64,000 nt of DNA from Phialophora verrucosa (lineage: Eukaryota > Ascomycota > Eurotiomycetes > Chaetothyriales > Herpotrichiellaceae), in assembly GCA_002099365.1 (NCBI GenBank), contig MSED01000015.1, forward strand, positions 1,116,001-1,180,000, in the 5' to 3' direction. The notes under the pieces are model-generated. The model made no database searches. It saw only the letters and a list, made by a program, of their open reading frames with translations, and had not been told where the DNA came from. Numbering within the stretch: the stretch's first letter is position 1; the number at the start of each line of letters is the position of its first letter. Both the position numbers and the translations under genes were made by a program. This document shows positions 1-10,234 of the stretch, piece by piece.

Positions 1-424
1 CAACATTGGAAGGTGAGCAATCTTTGAAAGGGGCGATCAAGCGATATGCTAATAGATGGGATGTCCAGTTGATCGAACCAGGTACAACGTGGGAGATTGC
101 AACACCAAGTTCATGGTCTTTTCTTTTGCCCAGATGATTGCCCACCACACCCGTGGCGGTTGTCCACTGCGACCAGGGGACCTTATGGGAACCGGAACGA
201 TGTCCGGGCCTACCAAGCCAGAAGAGGGTTGTTTCTTGGAGCTTTCTCGTTACGGTGAACAGGTCTATGAAATGAATGCAGAAGATTCGTCAGGGGCACG
301 TTTGCGTCGAACCTATCTTGAAGACGGCGACATAGTGGAATTTTCTGCACAAATTCGGACGAAAGACGGTATGGGGAACGTAGGTTTTGGGGTCTGCCGG
401 GGCGAGGTGCTGCCAGCCAACTGA
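1..424 (+). CDS. fumarylacetoacetase-type hydrolase, 3' end only
   Basis: This is the C-terminal part of a fumarylacetoacetate hydrolase (FAH)-family enzyme cut by the window edge. An intron appears to run from 13 (GTGAGC) to 55 (GCTAATAG), and the last exon reads from 56 to the TGA at 422-424. The visible protein has the FAH core block FSFAQMIAHHT followed by RPGDLMGTGTMSGP, which in the family forms the metal and acetoacetate binding floor, then the usual VGFGVCRGEVLPAN ending. Classical FAH splits fumarylacetoacetate in tyrosine and homogentisate breakdown. The N-terminal SH3-like domain and the catalytic His region lie outside the window. A second FAH-type gene lies at 5726-7321 on the other strand, so the two are probably paralogs in one catabolic island. 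Family assignment is firm; the exact substrate is not. Confidence 0.85.
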
Positions 425-515
425 TAGCTTGAAGTGCTTGGATAAAAGCTAGTACGGGCGATAGAGAACAAACTACGGCCCCATATACTCTTCCCTCTAC
501 AAGTGAAAGGCCTCT

Positions 516-989
516 TCAATATCGATATATCCGCAGGGTATGTCGCAAATTGGAGCAGCAGTGGTTGATTATTACCTTTCTTGGTATGATACGGCACTTT
601 CGTTGTTTCCAATTAGCAAACAACAGCTCCATGCTACAACTCGATACTCCAATCACATTTCCCCAGGGATCTTGCACGTAACAAGCAGGATAGGTCTCAC
701 ACTCATACGGCACGACCGTCTGACCGATAGCCTTGCTGCCGTGTTCGATGGCTCGTGCTTTCACCGCGTCTGGATCTGGATCGGTCAAGCATTTACGGTA
801 CACACCTCCCCTCGTGTAGCTGAATCTAGCCGCCGCCGATGGTGACATCTTCGGATCCCCGAAGTCGAACATTTCGAGACAGTAGCAATTCGCGGAGGCC
901 AGAAGTGTCAATTGTGGAAGTAGAGCAGTCGTGCATGAGGAGAGGAGATTGCCTCGTGCACTGCCGGAAGGCCGCCGATCGAGTCTCAC
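516..989 (-). CDS. VOC/glyoxalase-like domain protein, 5' end unresolved
   Basis: Read on the minus strand, the segment contains a typical C-terminal half of a vicinal-oxygen-chelate (glyoxalase/bleomycin-resistance fold) protein. It has a stretch like LEMFDFGDPK, then GGVYRKCLTDPDPDAVKARA, then CETYPACYVQDPWGNVIGV. The DPWGN(V/I)IE-like block is the hallmark of small VOC lyases and dioxygenase-like proteins. No good initiator or first exon could be fixed. The reading frame upstream of about 890 does not look like a VOC N-terminus, so at least one intron or a truncation is likely, and the annotated start is only the open-frame limit. The C-terminus runs about 30 residues past the usual family end. 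It lies tail-to-tail with the FAH fragment and could belong to the same degradation island, but the substrate is unknown. Confidence 0.5.
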   Translation of the reverse strand: MRLDRRPSGSARGNLLSSCTTALLPQLTLLASANCYCLEMFDFGDPKMSPSAAARFSYTRGGVYRKCLTDPDPDAVKARAIEHGSKAIGQTVVPYECETYPACYVQDPWGNVIGVSSCSMELLFANWKQRKCRIIPRKVIINHCCSNLRHTLRIYRY

Positions 990-1327
990 TGTAATGACTT
1001 GAGCCTGGCGATATGTTGGTCCGTATCATGGTGGTGTCAGCGTCGGTCTATCGGAGTATGCATCCCATTTCGGTAGGAGTTTTCCTGTGGGAATTGATGG
1101 TGATTGCTCGGCATTAAGAACACGCAGCTTCCAGAGTCCGTCTGCACGGCTTTGATGACCTGCCTAGCATAGAGATCCGTTCAGATCTTCAGCAGTCATG
1201 ATGTAAGCAACAAGAAGTTCAAACAATTTTCATGGCCTAGAAAATGCCGGCCGTGTTAACAGTATATTCTCTGCTCTGTCGACATCCGAGTATCCTATTG
1301 CCTTGCGGGAAAACAGCCTGGGCAATA

Positions 1328-2226
1328 ATGGCGTCCTTCTTCATCACCGGGGCTAGTCGAGGCATAGGCTACGAGCTCGTCTCTCAACTGTCAGAACAGC
1401 CTGCTAGTCAGGTTTCGATCGTCTTCGCTGCCATCAGATCTAGCCCCCGCGACCGACTACGAGCATTGATTGAGCGCTCTTCGGGCCGGGTTGTCCCCGT
1501 CACCGTGACCATAACTGATCGCACAAGCATCGACAAGGCTGTCTCCGAAGTCGAAACTCACCTCGCCGGCAAAGGCCTCGATTTTCTGATCAACAATGCT
1601 GGCGTCATGCCTCTTGCCTTGAATGGCATAGCATCAATGACCAACCTGAGCGATGCATTGGAGGTCAATGTGCAGGCCGTTCAAGATACGACTTCGGCGT
1701 TGATGCCGTCGCTGGAGAAGGGTTCTCGAAAACAAATCATCAACATGTACATGCATTCCCTGTCCTCGGAGATTGTTGACTCTAGACTGGCGAATTGACC
1801 GCAGGAACAGATCTTCTAGCGTCGGATCAATCACGAATGCAGCTTCTTTCGCACATATTCCTGCTCCGGCATACAAGATCTCAAAGGCTGCGTTGAACGC
1901 TCTGACGGTTCAATACGCCCTGGAATATCGCTCCAAGGGGTTTACAATATATGCCCTATCTCCAGGTGTATGTCTGGCACCACAAACCGATCTTTGTTCA
2001 TCCTGTAGGATCCGTTGGCTCATGAATTTCCTGATGATAGTATCTAAGAACCGATGCGGGTGGGCAGGGTGCGGACTTGAAGGTCGAAGTAGGAGTGAAG
2101 GCAACCCTCGCGATCATTCTGAACAGCAAGGCCGAGTACAATGGCACATTTCGCAACATCCATGTGGAAGGGTGGGAGAGTGTCCAAGGACCAAATGTGT
2201 ATGATGGGGAAAACCTTCCGTGGTAG
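1328..2226 (+). CDS. short-chain dehydrogenase/reductase, three exons
   Basis: An NAD(P)-dependent SDR oxidoreductase. I chose the ATG at 1328 because it starts directly at MASFFITGASRGIGYELV, which holds the TGxxxGIG cofactor motif; an upstream in-frame ATG at 1244 would only add an unlikely leader. Introns at 1747-1804 (GTACAT...CGCAG) and 1968-2040 (GTATGT...GATAG) restore one frame of 255 residues. Key residues are the NNAG motif near residue 90 (LINNAGVM), the catalytic serine in SSVGSI and the Y-x-x-x-K pair in AYKISKAALN. The last exon gives a normal SDR tail (ADLKVEVGVKATLAI, then YNGTFRNIHVEGWE). It resembles the C-factor/carbonyl-reductase-like classical SDRs of fungi. The substrate is not predictable. 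It sits between the VOC gene and a Zn2Cys6 regulator, suggesting a role in the same catabolic island. Confidence 0.85.
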
Positions 2227-2986
2227 ATCAACCAGATTAGATCCTGCTCTCGTTGTCTGTTAATTCGTCCCATGTCCGAGAACTCGCACGTTCTCTATTT
2301 CTCCCCGCAAGTCGTTCCAAGGCTTCGTTCTAACAGTAAGTTCAGGCTAGTCAGGTTGGCACGGCGCATGACTAAATGTGCTCTGGAGCACTTTTGGAAG
2401 AGCCGATTTTGGCTCTCAGTACTCAGGGGGACATGGGAGCTGAGCAGGCGGACCTGAGCGCATTCCAGGCCTCACACCGCCACCGCGATAAGAAGCAAAA
2501 TGCATCAAGATCCTTACAGTACGTGAGAGAACAATCAGCCTCTCGCTGATTATGAGGCCGTTTGCCGAAATCTAGTCATCATCGCTTCTCTCGCACCGCC
2601 CTACCCAAGGCTACGTGAGCAGCAACGTAAAGGTAGGCGATTTGCCAGGTCCCCTGGCGCCCGTCTGGAGCATATGCCTAGTCGAGAGGCAGGTTTAGCC
2701 GACTGCGAGGGGCTTGATTTGGCACTCGGTGTTGTGCCCAGGGAGCGCTCAGTGATGCTCAGCCGAAGGCTCAGGTCAAGCTCAGGTCAAAGCGGCCTTC
2801 GCTCACCCACTAGAATCAAACCGTATATGGCAATTGGGGTTTTCGTTCTCGAGTAATAGAGGTAATTCATGTGTATTTTGCTTCCAGCGGCACTGTTATG
2901 GACTGAGGTGACACTTCGTCATCTTTCGCTTGGAGGCACTTTGTAAATCGTACTCTGGAAATTCAGGGTGAGCTCACGCTGGTTCT
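2227..2986. other. intergenic region
   Basis: About 760 bases between the convergent SDR and Zn2Cys6 genes. Only short unconvincing frames are present. A small duplicated word (CTCAGGTCAA, twice near 2770-2790) is the only visible structure. Confidence 0.6.
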
Positions 2987-5095
2987 TCAGTCCTCTTCGT
3001 CACTCTCGTGGATGCCTCGGCTCACCAGGGAGCGATCGAGCCGCAGCAATGCCAGGCTCATGAGAACGTTTCCCGCACTTCCACCGCCCGTCCTCAGCGC
3101 CCACCTCCAGCGTCGGATCAGGGCGTTGACCTCGTCCACCTCGGCACTGCTCTCACTGGTGATCAACAGCCGTATCATCATCGACGAGATCATGGCAAAC
3201 CCGGCCCGCGACCACGAGTGCCAAAATGCATCCCAGACGTTGCGTTGAAGCTGTTCCACAAATTCCACGGCCTCGACACAACACGTCTTGGCCCCAATCC
3301 GCACCGCGTCGCGGCCGGCGGGCGCGAGCCCGTTGGTCAGAGGCAGGTCCGATTCGATGGGTCGCAAAAGCGCACGGAAAAGAACAATGTTGGCAACGCG
3401 GTAACATAATCCCAGCGAGGCGTTCCCATCGAGACCGGACCGTGGCGGGCGAGGATGGCTCCTCGCCGTGGCTTGGGCCACCAGAAATAGGTCATACAAG
3501 ACTTTCCATTCTTTGAGATGGTGGCGGAAGGGCTTGGCCAACTCGATCGAGAGCGCGAGGTCTCGTTGCGTCCGTTTCGAAGCGGCAATGGTGAAGAAGG
3601 CTCGTTGGATTTCACTCACAATGGCCGTCAGCCTCGTCAAATGGTAAAAGTGTGACAACGGCTCGGCGCCATCATCGACGTTCAGATTTTGCTCCGCCGA
3701 GTCGGCCTCGGAATCGGGGCCACAGACAAAATCCCCTCTCGTGAGGGGCGTCACGTCATGGTCATCGTCGTGGATGTGACTGTTCAAGCCCGCGGACATG
3801 AAGGCCCATTTGTCCATGACGAAGACGGCCCACCAAAGTCGGCGCCGCAGACGCTTCTCCCACTCCGGGATCCCCGTCCAGTCAAGGCAATCCGTCGACA
3901 GTCCGAACGTCTGTGCGAGAGCGACCGTCCAGCCGAGGAGACTCCAGCGGAAGACGGTGTCCATAACATACCGATCGTCATTGACCCTCTGGAGAAGGAG
4001 CAGACAAGCCTGAAGGGTGGAAAGATGCGGAGTGTGCACCTCGTGCGTGACCGCCAACCATGCGATGCGGTACAACCGTTGACTCGACGGCGGACAATGC
4101 ACGATGGTCGTGGCAAGGACATCATCGTATGTGAAGAAGGCCAAGGCAGATGCATAGATGGCGGCCTTCAACGACAGGGATAGGGTTTCGATTTTGGAGG
4201 GGAGCTCGGCCAGCGGGTAGAGAAGCTGTGTTTTAGAGAGGATGGGGAAATACGGATAGATGTAGCGGAAGAACAGCTTCACCAACCGTACACCTGTCTC
4301 TTCCGAGACCATTTGCGACACCTCCTCGGCCGCCTCGTCGAGCACGTGCTGGTCCAGTCTCGGCTCTCCTCGATCGTACAGCGAATGGTCCGCGACCGAC
4401 ATGATCAACGGCTTTCCCGAACTGTGCAGGACGTCAGGATCCGAAGCTCTCAGCATGTGTCTCGGAGTCACCATGCCAATGTCGTCGGTGGAACTGAGGT
4501 GGTCCGAAGAGAAGTGCCGTAAGAGGTAGGGATCCGATTCGCCCGTATCCCCTAGGAGGAAAGCTGTCTTGGTAGGCCACGCATCCAGAGATTCGGTGGA
4601 CATGGGGCCATCTCGGCCGGCACGTGCTCGATGAGTGGTGATTTCGTCGTCGCCAGACATCTGCCATGTTACTGACCCGGCAACCTCGGCTGGGGACAGA
4701 CGTTGGGAACTGCCATTGGACTGGGGGGAGAAGAATGCACTATCCGAGTCCTTGTTGGCGGCCGCGAGGGCGACCTGCGTGTCTGCAGCCGAGCCAACCT
4801 TCGCAAGAACCAAGTCGCGGTTCTGGCTTTGGGTGCCGCTGAGATTGACATCGGCGGTGACCATGGGCACTGCATCGGACCTTTGCCTCTTTCGCCTAGG
4901 TCTCTCACTGATGACGCAGTCGCGGCCATACAGTCGACAGGTATAACATGGAGGTCCTTGATCCAACCTGCATGCACTCTTGCGAGACCGGCAGAAGTCG
5001 CATGATCTTCTCGTCCGCGGCCGAGAGTTTCTACTGGTCAACCGTCCGTTGTGCGGGGCGGGGCCGTCTTGTGAAGCGGTCGAAACTTGAAGCAT
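2987..5095 (-). CDS. Zn2Cys6 transcription factor with fungal-specific TF domain
   Basis: A 702-residue single-exon regulator. The N-terminus carries a binuclear zinc cluster with cysteines at about residues 32, 35, 42, 50, 53 and 60 (C-x2-C-x6-C-x7-C-x2-C-x6-C), followed by a basic stretch RPRRKRQR that fits nuclear localisation and DNA backbone contact. A low-complexity Ser/Asp-rich linker leads to a fungal-specific transcription factor middle-homology domain from about residue 260 (LVKLFFRYIYPYFPILSKTQLL, later WWAVFVMDKWAF). The length is usual for the family. Such proteins are pathway-specific activators. Its place between the SDR/VOC/FAH group and the second FAH and dihydropyrimidinase genes makes it the likely regulator of that island, although this is inferred from position only. 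No specific ortholog is recognised. Confidence 0.9.
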   Translation of the reverse strand: MLQVSTASQDGPAPHNGRLTSRNSRPRTRRSCDFCRSRKSACRLDQGPPCYTCRLYGRDCVISERPRRKRQRSDAVPMVTADVNLSGTQSQNRDLVLAKVGSAADTQVALAAANKDSDSAFFSPQSNGSSQRLSPAEVAGSVTWQMSGDDEITTHRARAGRDGPMSTESLDAWPTKTAFLLGDTGESDPYLLRHFSSDHLSSTDDIGMVTPRHMLRASDPDVLHSSGKPLIMSVADHSLYDRGEPRLDQHVLDEAAEEVSQMVSEETGVRLVKLFFRYIYPYFPILSKTQLLYPLAELPSKIETLSLSLKAAIYASALAFFTYDDVLATTIVHCPPSSQRLYRIAWLAVTHEVHTPHLSTLQACLLLLQRVNDDRYVMDTVFRWSLLGWTVALAQTFGLSTDCLDWTGIPEWEKRLRRRLWWAVFVMDKWAFMSAGLNSHIHDDDHDVTPLTRGDFVCGPDSEADSAEQNLNVDDGAEPLSHFYHLTRLTAIVSEIQRAFFTIAASKRTQRDLALSIELAKPFRHHLKEWKVLYDLFLVAQATARSHPRPPRSGLDGNASLGLCYRVANIVLFRALLRPIESDLPLTNGLAPAGRDAVRIGAKTCCVEAVEFVEQLQRNVWDAFWHSWSRAGFAMISSMMIRLLITSESSAEVDEVNALIRRWRWALRTGGGSAGNVLMSLALLRLDRSLVSRGIHESDEED

Positions 5096-5725
5096 GTTTG
5101 GAATTCATGGCCCTATGGAGTACACTGATGCTCCGAGTCTCATCTTCGAGGGCGACAGCGTTGCAACGAGGCTCGAAACAGGAGATTGAGGTGAATGACG
5201 GGTGGAAAGACGAGGCTCGATCGGTCTTCGACTGCTTCATATCGTCAGGTTTGGTCTAGCGCCCTTTTCCTTATCTTAGCACGTGATTCATCTCGTGCGG
5301 GGTTCGCGTCTAAAAGTGCGCTAGCGTGCCAAGACACTGTTACTAGCACTAACCACAACAGTATTCAGTATGAGAGCGGTCTTTGTCTTCACTTCCTTTC
5401 GAGGGGAATTTTCTCATAGATCCCGCTTATTACTATTTACTTCTGTGACAACGATGAGTGTTGATACTCATGACCTCGTGATTATGATCGAAATGTCCCA
5501 AGTCTCGTGCAAAATGGGACCAAGAGAACCTTCAGACCAACAGTTCGTTTCCGCATTGGGTGATTTGTATTGGGTGTCTGGTAAGAATATGAGGGTGATC
5601 GCTGACTTTTGGCCGCGTGTTGTATATCCTATTGTTTCGGGTCATTTGAGTCGCCCATGACATCGCAGCGTTGCAGCTGAAGCGTGCACCCGCTGTTTAC
5701 TTGTCTGTCCCGTCGAAGGGAGACA
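5096..5725. other. intergenic region upstream of the Zn2Cys6 gene
   Basis: About 630 bases holding the 5' flank of the Zn2Cys6 gene and the 3' flank of the second FAH-type gene. Short frames here show no family resemblance. No operator or repeat could be assigned. Confidence 0.5.
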
Positions 5726-7321
5726 CTACAAAGGCTTCGCCGGCAGAATCACTCCTGTACAGACCCCGAAACCAACCCTTCGCCAGGCAAGCGGCGGGTT
5801 GGCTTTTTCTCCTGCCCAACCTGTGAAGACCACTTCGTCGCCATCTTGAACATACAATCGCTTGTTTCCCGCCGGCGTGTGGATAGGGTGAGTCCCGTTT
5901 CGAGTCCGTTCAACCAGAGAGCAGATGGAACTGGCGTCCTACGTTTGTTAAAGCTCTGAATTAACCCACGCTGAGGAGGGGTTGTGCCAACTCACCTCTC
6001 CCGTGATCGTCCCTGTCCCGATCAAATCTCCCGTTCTCATCTCACAACCTCCAAAGGCATGATGGGTCAACATCTGCGCAAAGCTCCAGTATGCGTTGGT
6101 CAAGTGACTGGTCGAAACATCAAACGTCTCTCCTTCGGGCGACAACTTCCAGCTCATGCTGATGGAGAGGTCGAACGTGCCGAGGTCATTCTTGTCCATC
6201 AGGTACGGCAACAAGTCGGAAGGCTCTTGAGGCTTGGCCCTGGCTCGCCACTGTCCCAGAGCATCGATGGAGACGACCCAGGGACTGATGGTCGAAGCAA
6301 ACGATTTGGCGTTGAATGCCGCAAACGGATGGTCTTCTGGGGCCTGTACGTCACGAGCTGGCGACACATAGGTCAGTAGTCTTTTCTATAAAGAGCGGAC
6401 ACCATACTCGACCAGTCGTTCAACAAAACAACTCCAAAAATGTGATCTTCGGCCTCGTCGATCGAGACTCGGTCAAACCGTCGAATTCCTTCCCCGACAA
6501 AGAAGGCGAACTCCATCTCGACGTCCATTTGCTGCGACGGTCCCACATAGGCTTTCCCGCTGGAGTCTATCAAATGGCCCATGGGTCGGACGATCGGCGT
6601 TCCAGACGTCACAATGCTGGACACACGACCGGTAAATGCACGGGGAGGGTTGAACCTAGGTGAAAAATGAGGACGGGGCCACGGAGGTTCAAAAATGCTT
6701 CAACTGACATATTCACTGGCGTTGCGTGAGAATGCGTGTTCGCGGCGTGCTGCCCTCGGTCAGAGTTTTGTCGGGCGATTGGTGAATGCATACTTACCGT
6801 CCGGGAGTTGAGAAAGTCGGTGAAGTCACCAATCTTCATAGGCAGGTGCATTTCCACCTGGGTGGCCGTTGTGTCGACGATGCATCTCTCCCGCAACGAC
6901 TTGTCGTCTCTCAGGATTGGCGTCATTTCCACCAGCAAATATTTGATGAACATTCGCACTGCATTGACTGACTCACGACCGAGTGCTGCGAATTCGTTCA
7001 AGGTCGGCTTCGCACCGGGGAGCCATCAGCAGCTATGTGATGGACGCGGTGGACATACCCTTACCTGCTTCAGAACCGAGTGTGGAAATTGGCACGTACA
7101 GTACATTCTGAACGCCTCTGTGTCGACCAGAGCCGCCAGATCAACGATGAACCTTCCGATGGCGATTCCAGGACGGTGGCTACTCTACTAAGTGTCAATA
7201 CCTGAGACATTCAGAATTTCTTGATACTCACGTCCCCAGCCGTCGAGAAGATCCCGAAAGGCAAGTTCTCGATAGAGAAGTCGTGATCCTCCGGCACATC
7301 CAGCCATGACTTGAGCACCAT
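5726..7321 (-). CDS. fumarylacetoacetase-type hydrolase, multi-exon, possibly damaged
   Basis: An FAH-family gene read from the ATG at 7321. Exon 1 (7232-7321) gives an FAH N-terminus, FSIENLPFGIFSTAGD. Exon 2 (7065-7184) holds GIAIGRFIVDLAAL. Exon 3 (6798-7007) holds LNEFAALGRES and KIGDFTDFLNS, the metal-ligand Asp region. A later exon carries SSIVTSGTPIVRP and the MEFAFFVG and DEAEDHIFGVVLLNDWS blocks. Exon 5 (5996-6357) holds DVQAPEDHPFAAFNAKSF and the AQMLTHHAFGG block. The last exon (5726-5938) ends VGFGVCTGVILPAKPL. Around 6640-6745 no intron combination keeps one frame: a HAAN...LRGP frame and the SSIVTSG frame differ by one base at a run of C. The usual YHGR catalytic-His motif reads AFTGR. 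So the enzyme may be inactive, or the base call may be wrong. The family call is firm. Confidence 0.75.
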
Positions 7322-7602
7322 GATTGCAGACAATAATTCTCCAAGCCGTTGCTTGTTTCACTCGAGGCTCTTTCAAGCTTTAAGCCGCGTGAGTGTGGTC
7401 CTTTTTGGTGGTGTTTAATGGCTATATGATTTAATCTAGTGCGTGTCCACCGAAGGAAGATAACCTGCCCCAATGGCTTGCAGAGGCCCGCCTCCGCTCA
7501 ACTTCCGTTGATAAGGATAGATCGGCCCGAACTTCATTGGAGCTTGATTTCCCTTTTTCTATCCGGTCTTATGTTACCATGTATGTACAAGAAAAGCCCT
7601 TT
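7322..7602. other. short intergenic spacer
   Basis: About 280 bases between the FAH-type gene and the 3' end of the dihydropyrimidinase gene, both on the minus strand. No gene or clear element is seen. Confidence 0.5.
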
Positions 7603-9256
7603 CTAGTTCATCGTATACACCGGCCTCCATTCACTCAGAAACTGATTTCTCGGTCCACCCAAGGCACTCTTGGTCCGCTTTTGATATTTCCCGTATCCTA
7701 GTTCTCCCACCACCTCGCCCTCCTTGAAGACTACCTTGCCTCGGACAAGCGTATACCTCGGCCAGTTTCTGAATTCGATCCCCTCGAAAGGGGTGTAGTC
7801 GATGGCATGGTGCAGCATTTCGTTGGTCAGCTTGAACGGCTTGAACGTGTCTTGCGGGTACCAAATGGTCAAATCGGCATCGAAGCCTGGGCCGATCGTG
7901 CCCTTGTTCTTCAAGCCGTACAGCTTGGCCGGATTTGTGGCCGTCACCTCGACGAACTTCTGGGGTGTGATGCGGCCCGTGAGCACTCCTCCCGACCAGA
8001 GCAGAGGCACTCGCGTTTCCACCCCGGGCAGGCCGTTGGGAATGTACTGGAACTTGCCCTGTGGTCCACCTCCGTGCGCGAGCCCGCGCTGTTTGCCTTG
8101 GGGATGGTCGAACTTGATCGGCGCGTGGTCCGAGGACAGGGTGGTGAACGTGCCGTTTTTCATCCCCGTCCAGATGGCGTCTTGGTCCGCGGGCTCCGCG
8201 CGGATCGGAGGCGAACACACACATTTGGCCCCCTCGAATCCCTCTTTTTTCATGCTGTCGGCCAGCAGGAAGAGGTACTGCGGACAAGTTTCGCCGTAGA
8301 CCGGCAGCAGTCGCGTTTGGGCGTCGCGAATCACCCTCGTGGCGTGACCACCCGAGATGTGGACGAGGAGGATGGGCGTGTCCATGAGCTCGGCGAGAAC
8401 AATCGCTCGATTCTTTCGCGTGTGGTTTCAGTTTGGTTACACTTTGTGTCTGCTGATCGGGCTACTTACCGTTGCTTCGGCTTCCACGATCGGCGGCCTC
8501 GAAGTCCCATGATGGTATGGAGCTGTCATGCCTTGCTCCTCCAAGTGGTCCGTCATCCAGCTGATCACGTCGGCGTTCTCGGCATGGACCATGGTCGTGA
8601 TCCCCAGCTTCCTCGCCGCATACATGACGTCTAGGATCTCGTAGTCCCTCAGTTCGAACGCCTTGTACGTCATGTAGATCTTGACACTGGTGATGCCATA
8701 CCTCTCCACCATCATCGGAAGGTCGTGCTCCAGAATGTGCCGGGTGGGATTCGACAGGATCATGTGGAAGGCATAGTCACAGTAGGACTGTCCGTCGGCC
8801 AGCTTGGAGTATTCCTCCAGAACAGGCACCAAGCTCTCGTCGTTGCGCAGCTGACTGGCGAAAGTGATGACCGTGGTGGTGCCCCCGGCCACGGCGCTGC
8901 GCGTCCCAGTGTCGTACGTGTCGTTGGTATAGTTGGCGAGATCTGGGATCTTCCCATTGGTGATCTGCGTCTGCATGAGACTGTCGACTGAGGCTTCGTA
9001 GAGTTGGCTCAGATGGACGTGAGTGTCGATGCCGCCTGGGGTGATGTAGCCGCCATCGGCATCAAGGATCTCGACACCATCGTCGGCAGCAAGGTTGTGT
9101 GCGACGGCGACTATGGTTCCATTCTGTGTTACTCAGTAATCGAACCCCTTCACATTGGGGACCGTTTTCTCATACCTTGATTCCGATGTCGCAGTCATAC
9201 CAGATATCGGAGGCGGTGACGACGATGCCGTTGCGCACGATTAGATCGAGATCCAT
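7603..9256 (-). CDS. dihydropyrimidinase / D-hydantoinase
   Basis: A cyclic-amidohydrolase that opens 5,6-dihydropyrimidines or hydantoins to N-carbamoyl amino acids. Three exons (9176-9256, 8470-9123, 7603-8412) join in phase 0 to a 514-residue protein, the family's normal size. The start MDLDLIVRNGIVVTASD is the typical first beta-strand of the amidohydrolase superfamily. Metal-site motifs are all visible: GGIDTHVHL (His-x-His), IYMTYK (the carboxylated bridging lysine), MVHAEN, LLVHISGG and LSSDHAP (catalytic Asp). The C-terminal beta-sandwich ends in GRNQFLSEW-like sequence (GGPRNQFLSEWRP). Fungal reductive pyrimidine breakdown uses a PYD2-type enzyme of this family, but hydantoin or another cyclic amide is equally possible here. 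Its neighbours are FAH-type and SDR genes, which favours a role in a specialised degradation route rather than housekeeping. Confidence 0.92.
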
Positions 9257-10234
9257 CGTCGCTGGTGCTGCTACTGCTGGTGCTACAACGACTGTTGCTG
9301 GCACGCGATGTCAAGGCAGAGCATTTAGGGGCAAGACACCATGTCGCGGGTTAAAATGATGAGACATCACGAGAATTGTCCGGGGAACGATGGGCTCCCC
9401 CCATGCCAGGGGAGAGAGGACAAAATCATACCCTTCACATCGATATTGGATCGATGCCGAAGGCTATACAAATAATGCTATCCGGCGCTGAACTTCAATG
9501 TATTATTGAGGACCGGATTTCAACCTCCAATCAACTCCATAAGCGATGGGAGATAGAGAGAGATAGGAAGTTGAATGGATAAGCGGACATCAGCGACTGC
9601 CGGATAGGCACTTCTGGAGGATTGTACAGAATATGCGTGCTAGAATCGAACACGAGTAGATAAATCTATCTTGTCAAGAGGTCTAGAACAAGCAAGCCCC
9701 GACTTCTTTGGCGGCTCAAGCAAAGTACAATCTGCTCGGGCCTCACGGCACGCCGCCTTAAAATCAGGGGCTCTTCACATAGGGTAGCCTGACTAGGGAG
9801 CTTCGTCTTTATTTCATTCTGCTCTCTTACGTTATTTTACTTAGGGCGAGTCGATAGATCTTAGGAAACATCTTGACTGTCTTAGGTGCGATGTTGCCCA
9901 ATAAATAAGGGTACGTAATAGTGCTAAGGGGCATATACGCGACACGCAGCAATAAGAAGTACAGTGCAACAGACGAAGGGAAGCAATAAGGGATTTCAGA
10001 GGCGAAATGGCCCCCGGTTGTACTTGGCCCCCCAGCCAGGGGCAGCCATGGCCACGTGTATTCCGTTCCACAATCAGGCGCTGCTCCAGGAAATGTTCAA
10101 TATGCCTAAGTCATCTCTGTATTCTCCTCTCTTTTATGTACCGCTATCTACAGGAAGTTATACGGGCCAGATCTCGTCTCCTCTTTGATTCCTCTATCTA
10201 CAGGAGGGTATACGCTCGCCAGATCTTCCATATC
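9257..10234. other. intergenic region
   Basis: Almost 1 kb between the dihydropyrimidinase start and the 3' end of the HEAT-repeat gene. It contains the dihydropyrimidinase promoter side and A/T-rich stretches. No family-like reading frame was found. The last 90 bases hold a local imperfect duplication listed separately. Confidence 0.5.
10143..10228. repeat. imperfect tandem duplication, about 50-base period
   Basis: The words CTATCTACAGGAAGTTATAC (from about 10,144) and CTATCTACAGGAGGGTATAC (from about 10,194) are each followed within ten bases by CCAGATCT. The two copies differ at a few positions and abut the stop codon side of the HEAT-repeat gene, so they probably lie in its 3' untranslated region. 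Confidence 0.6.
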
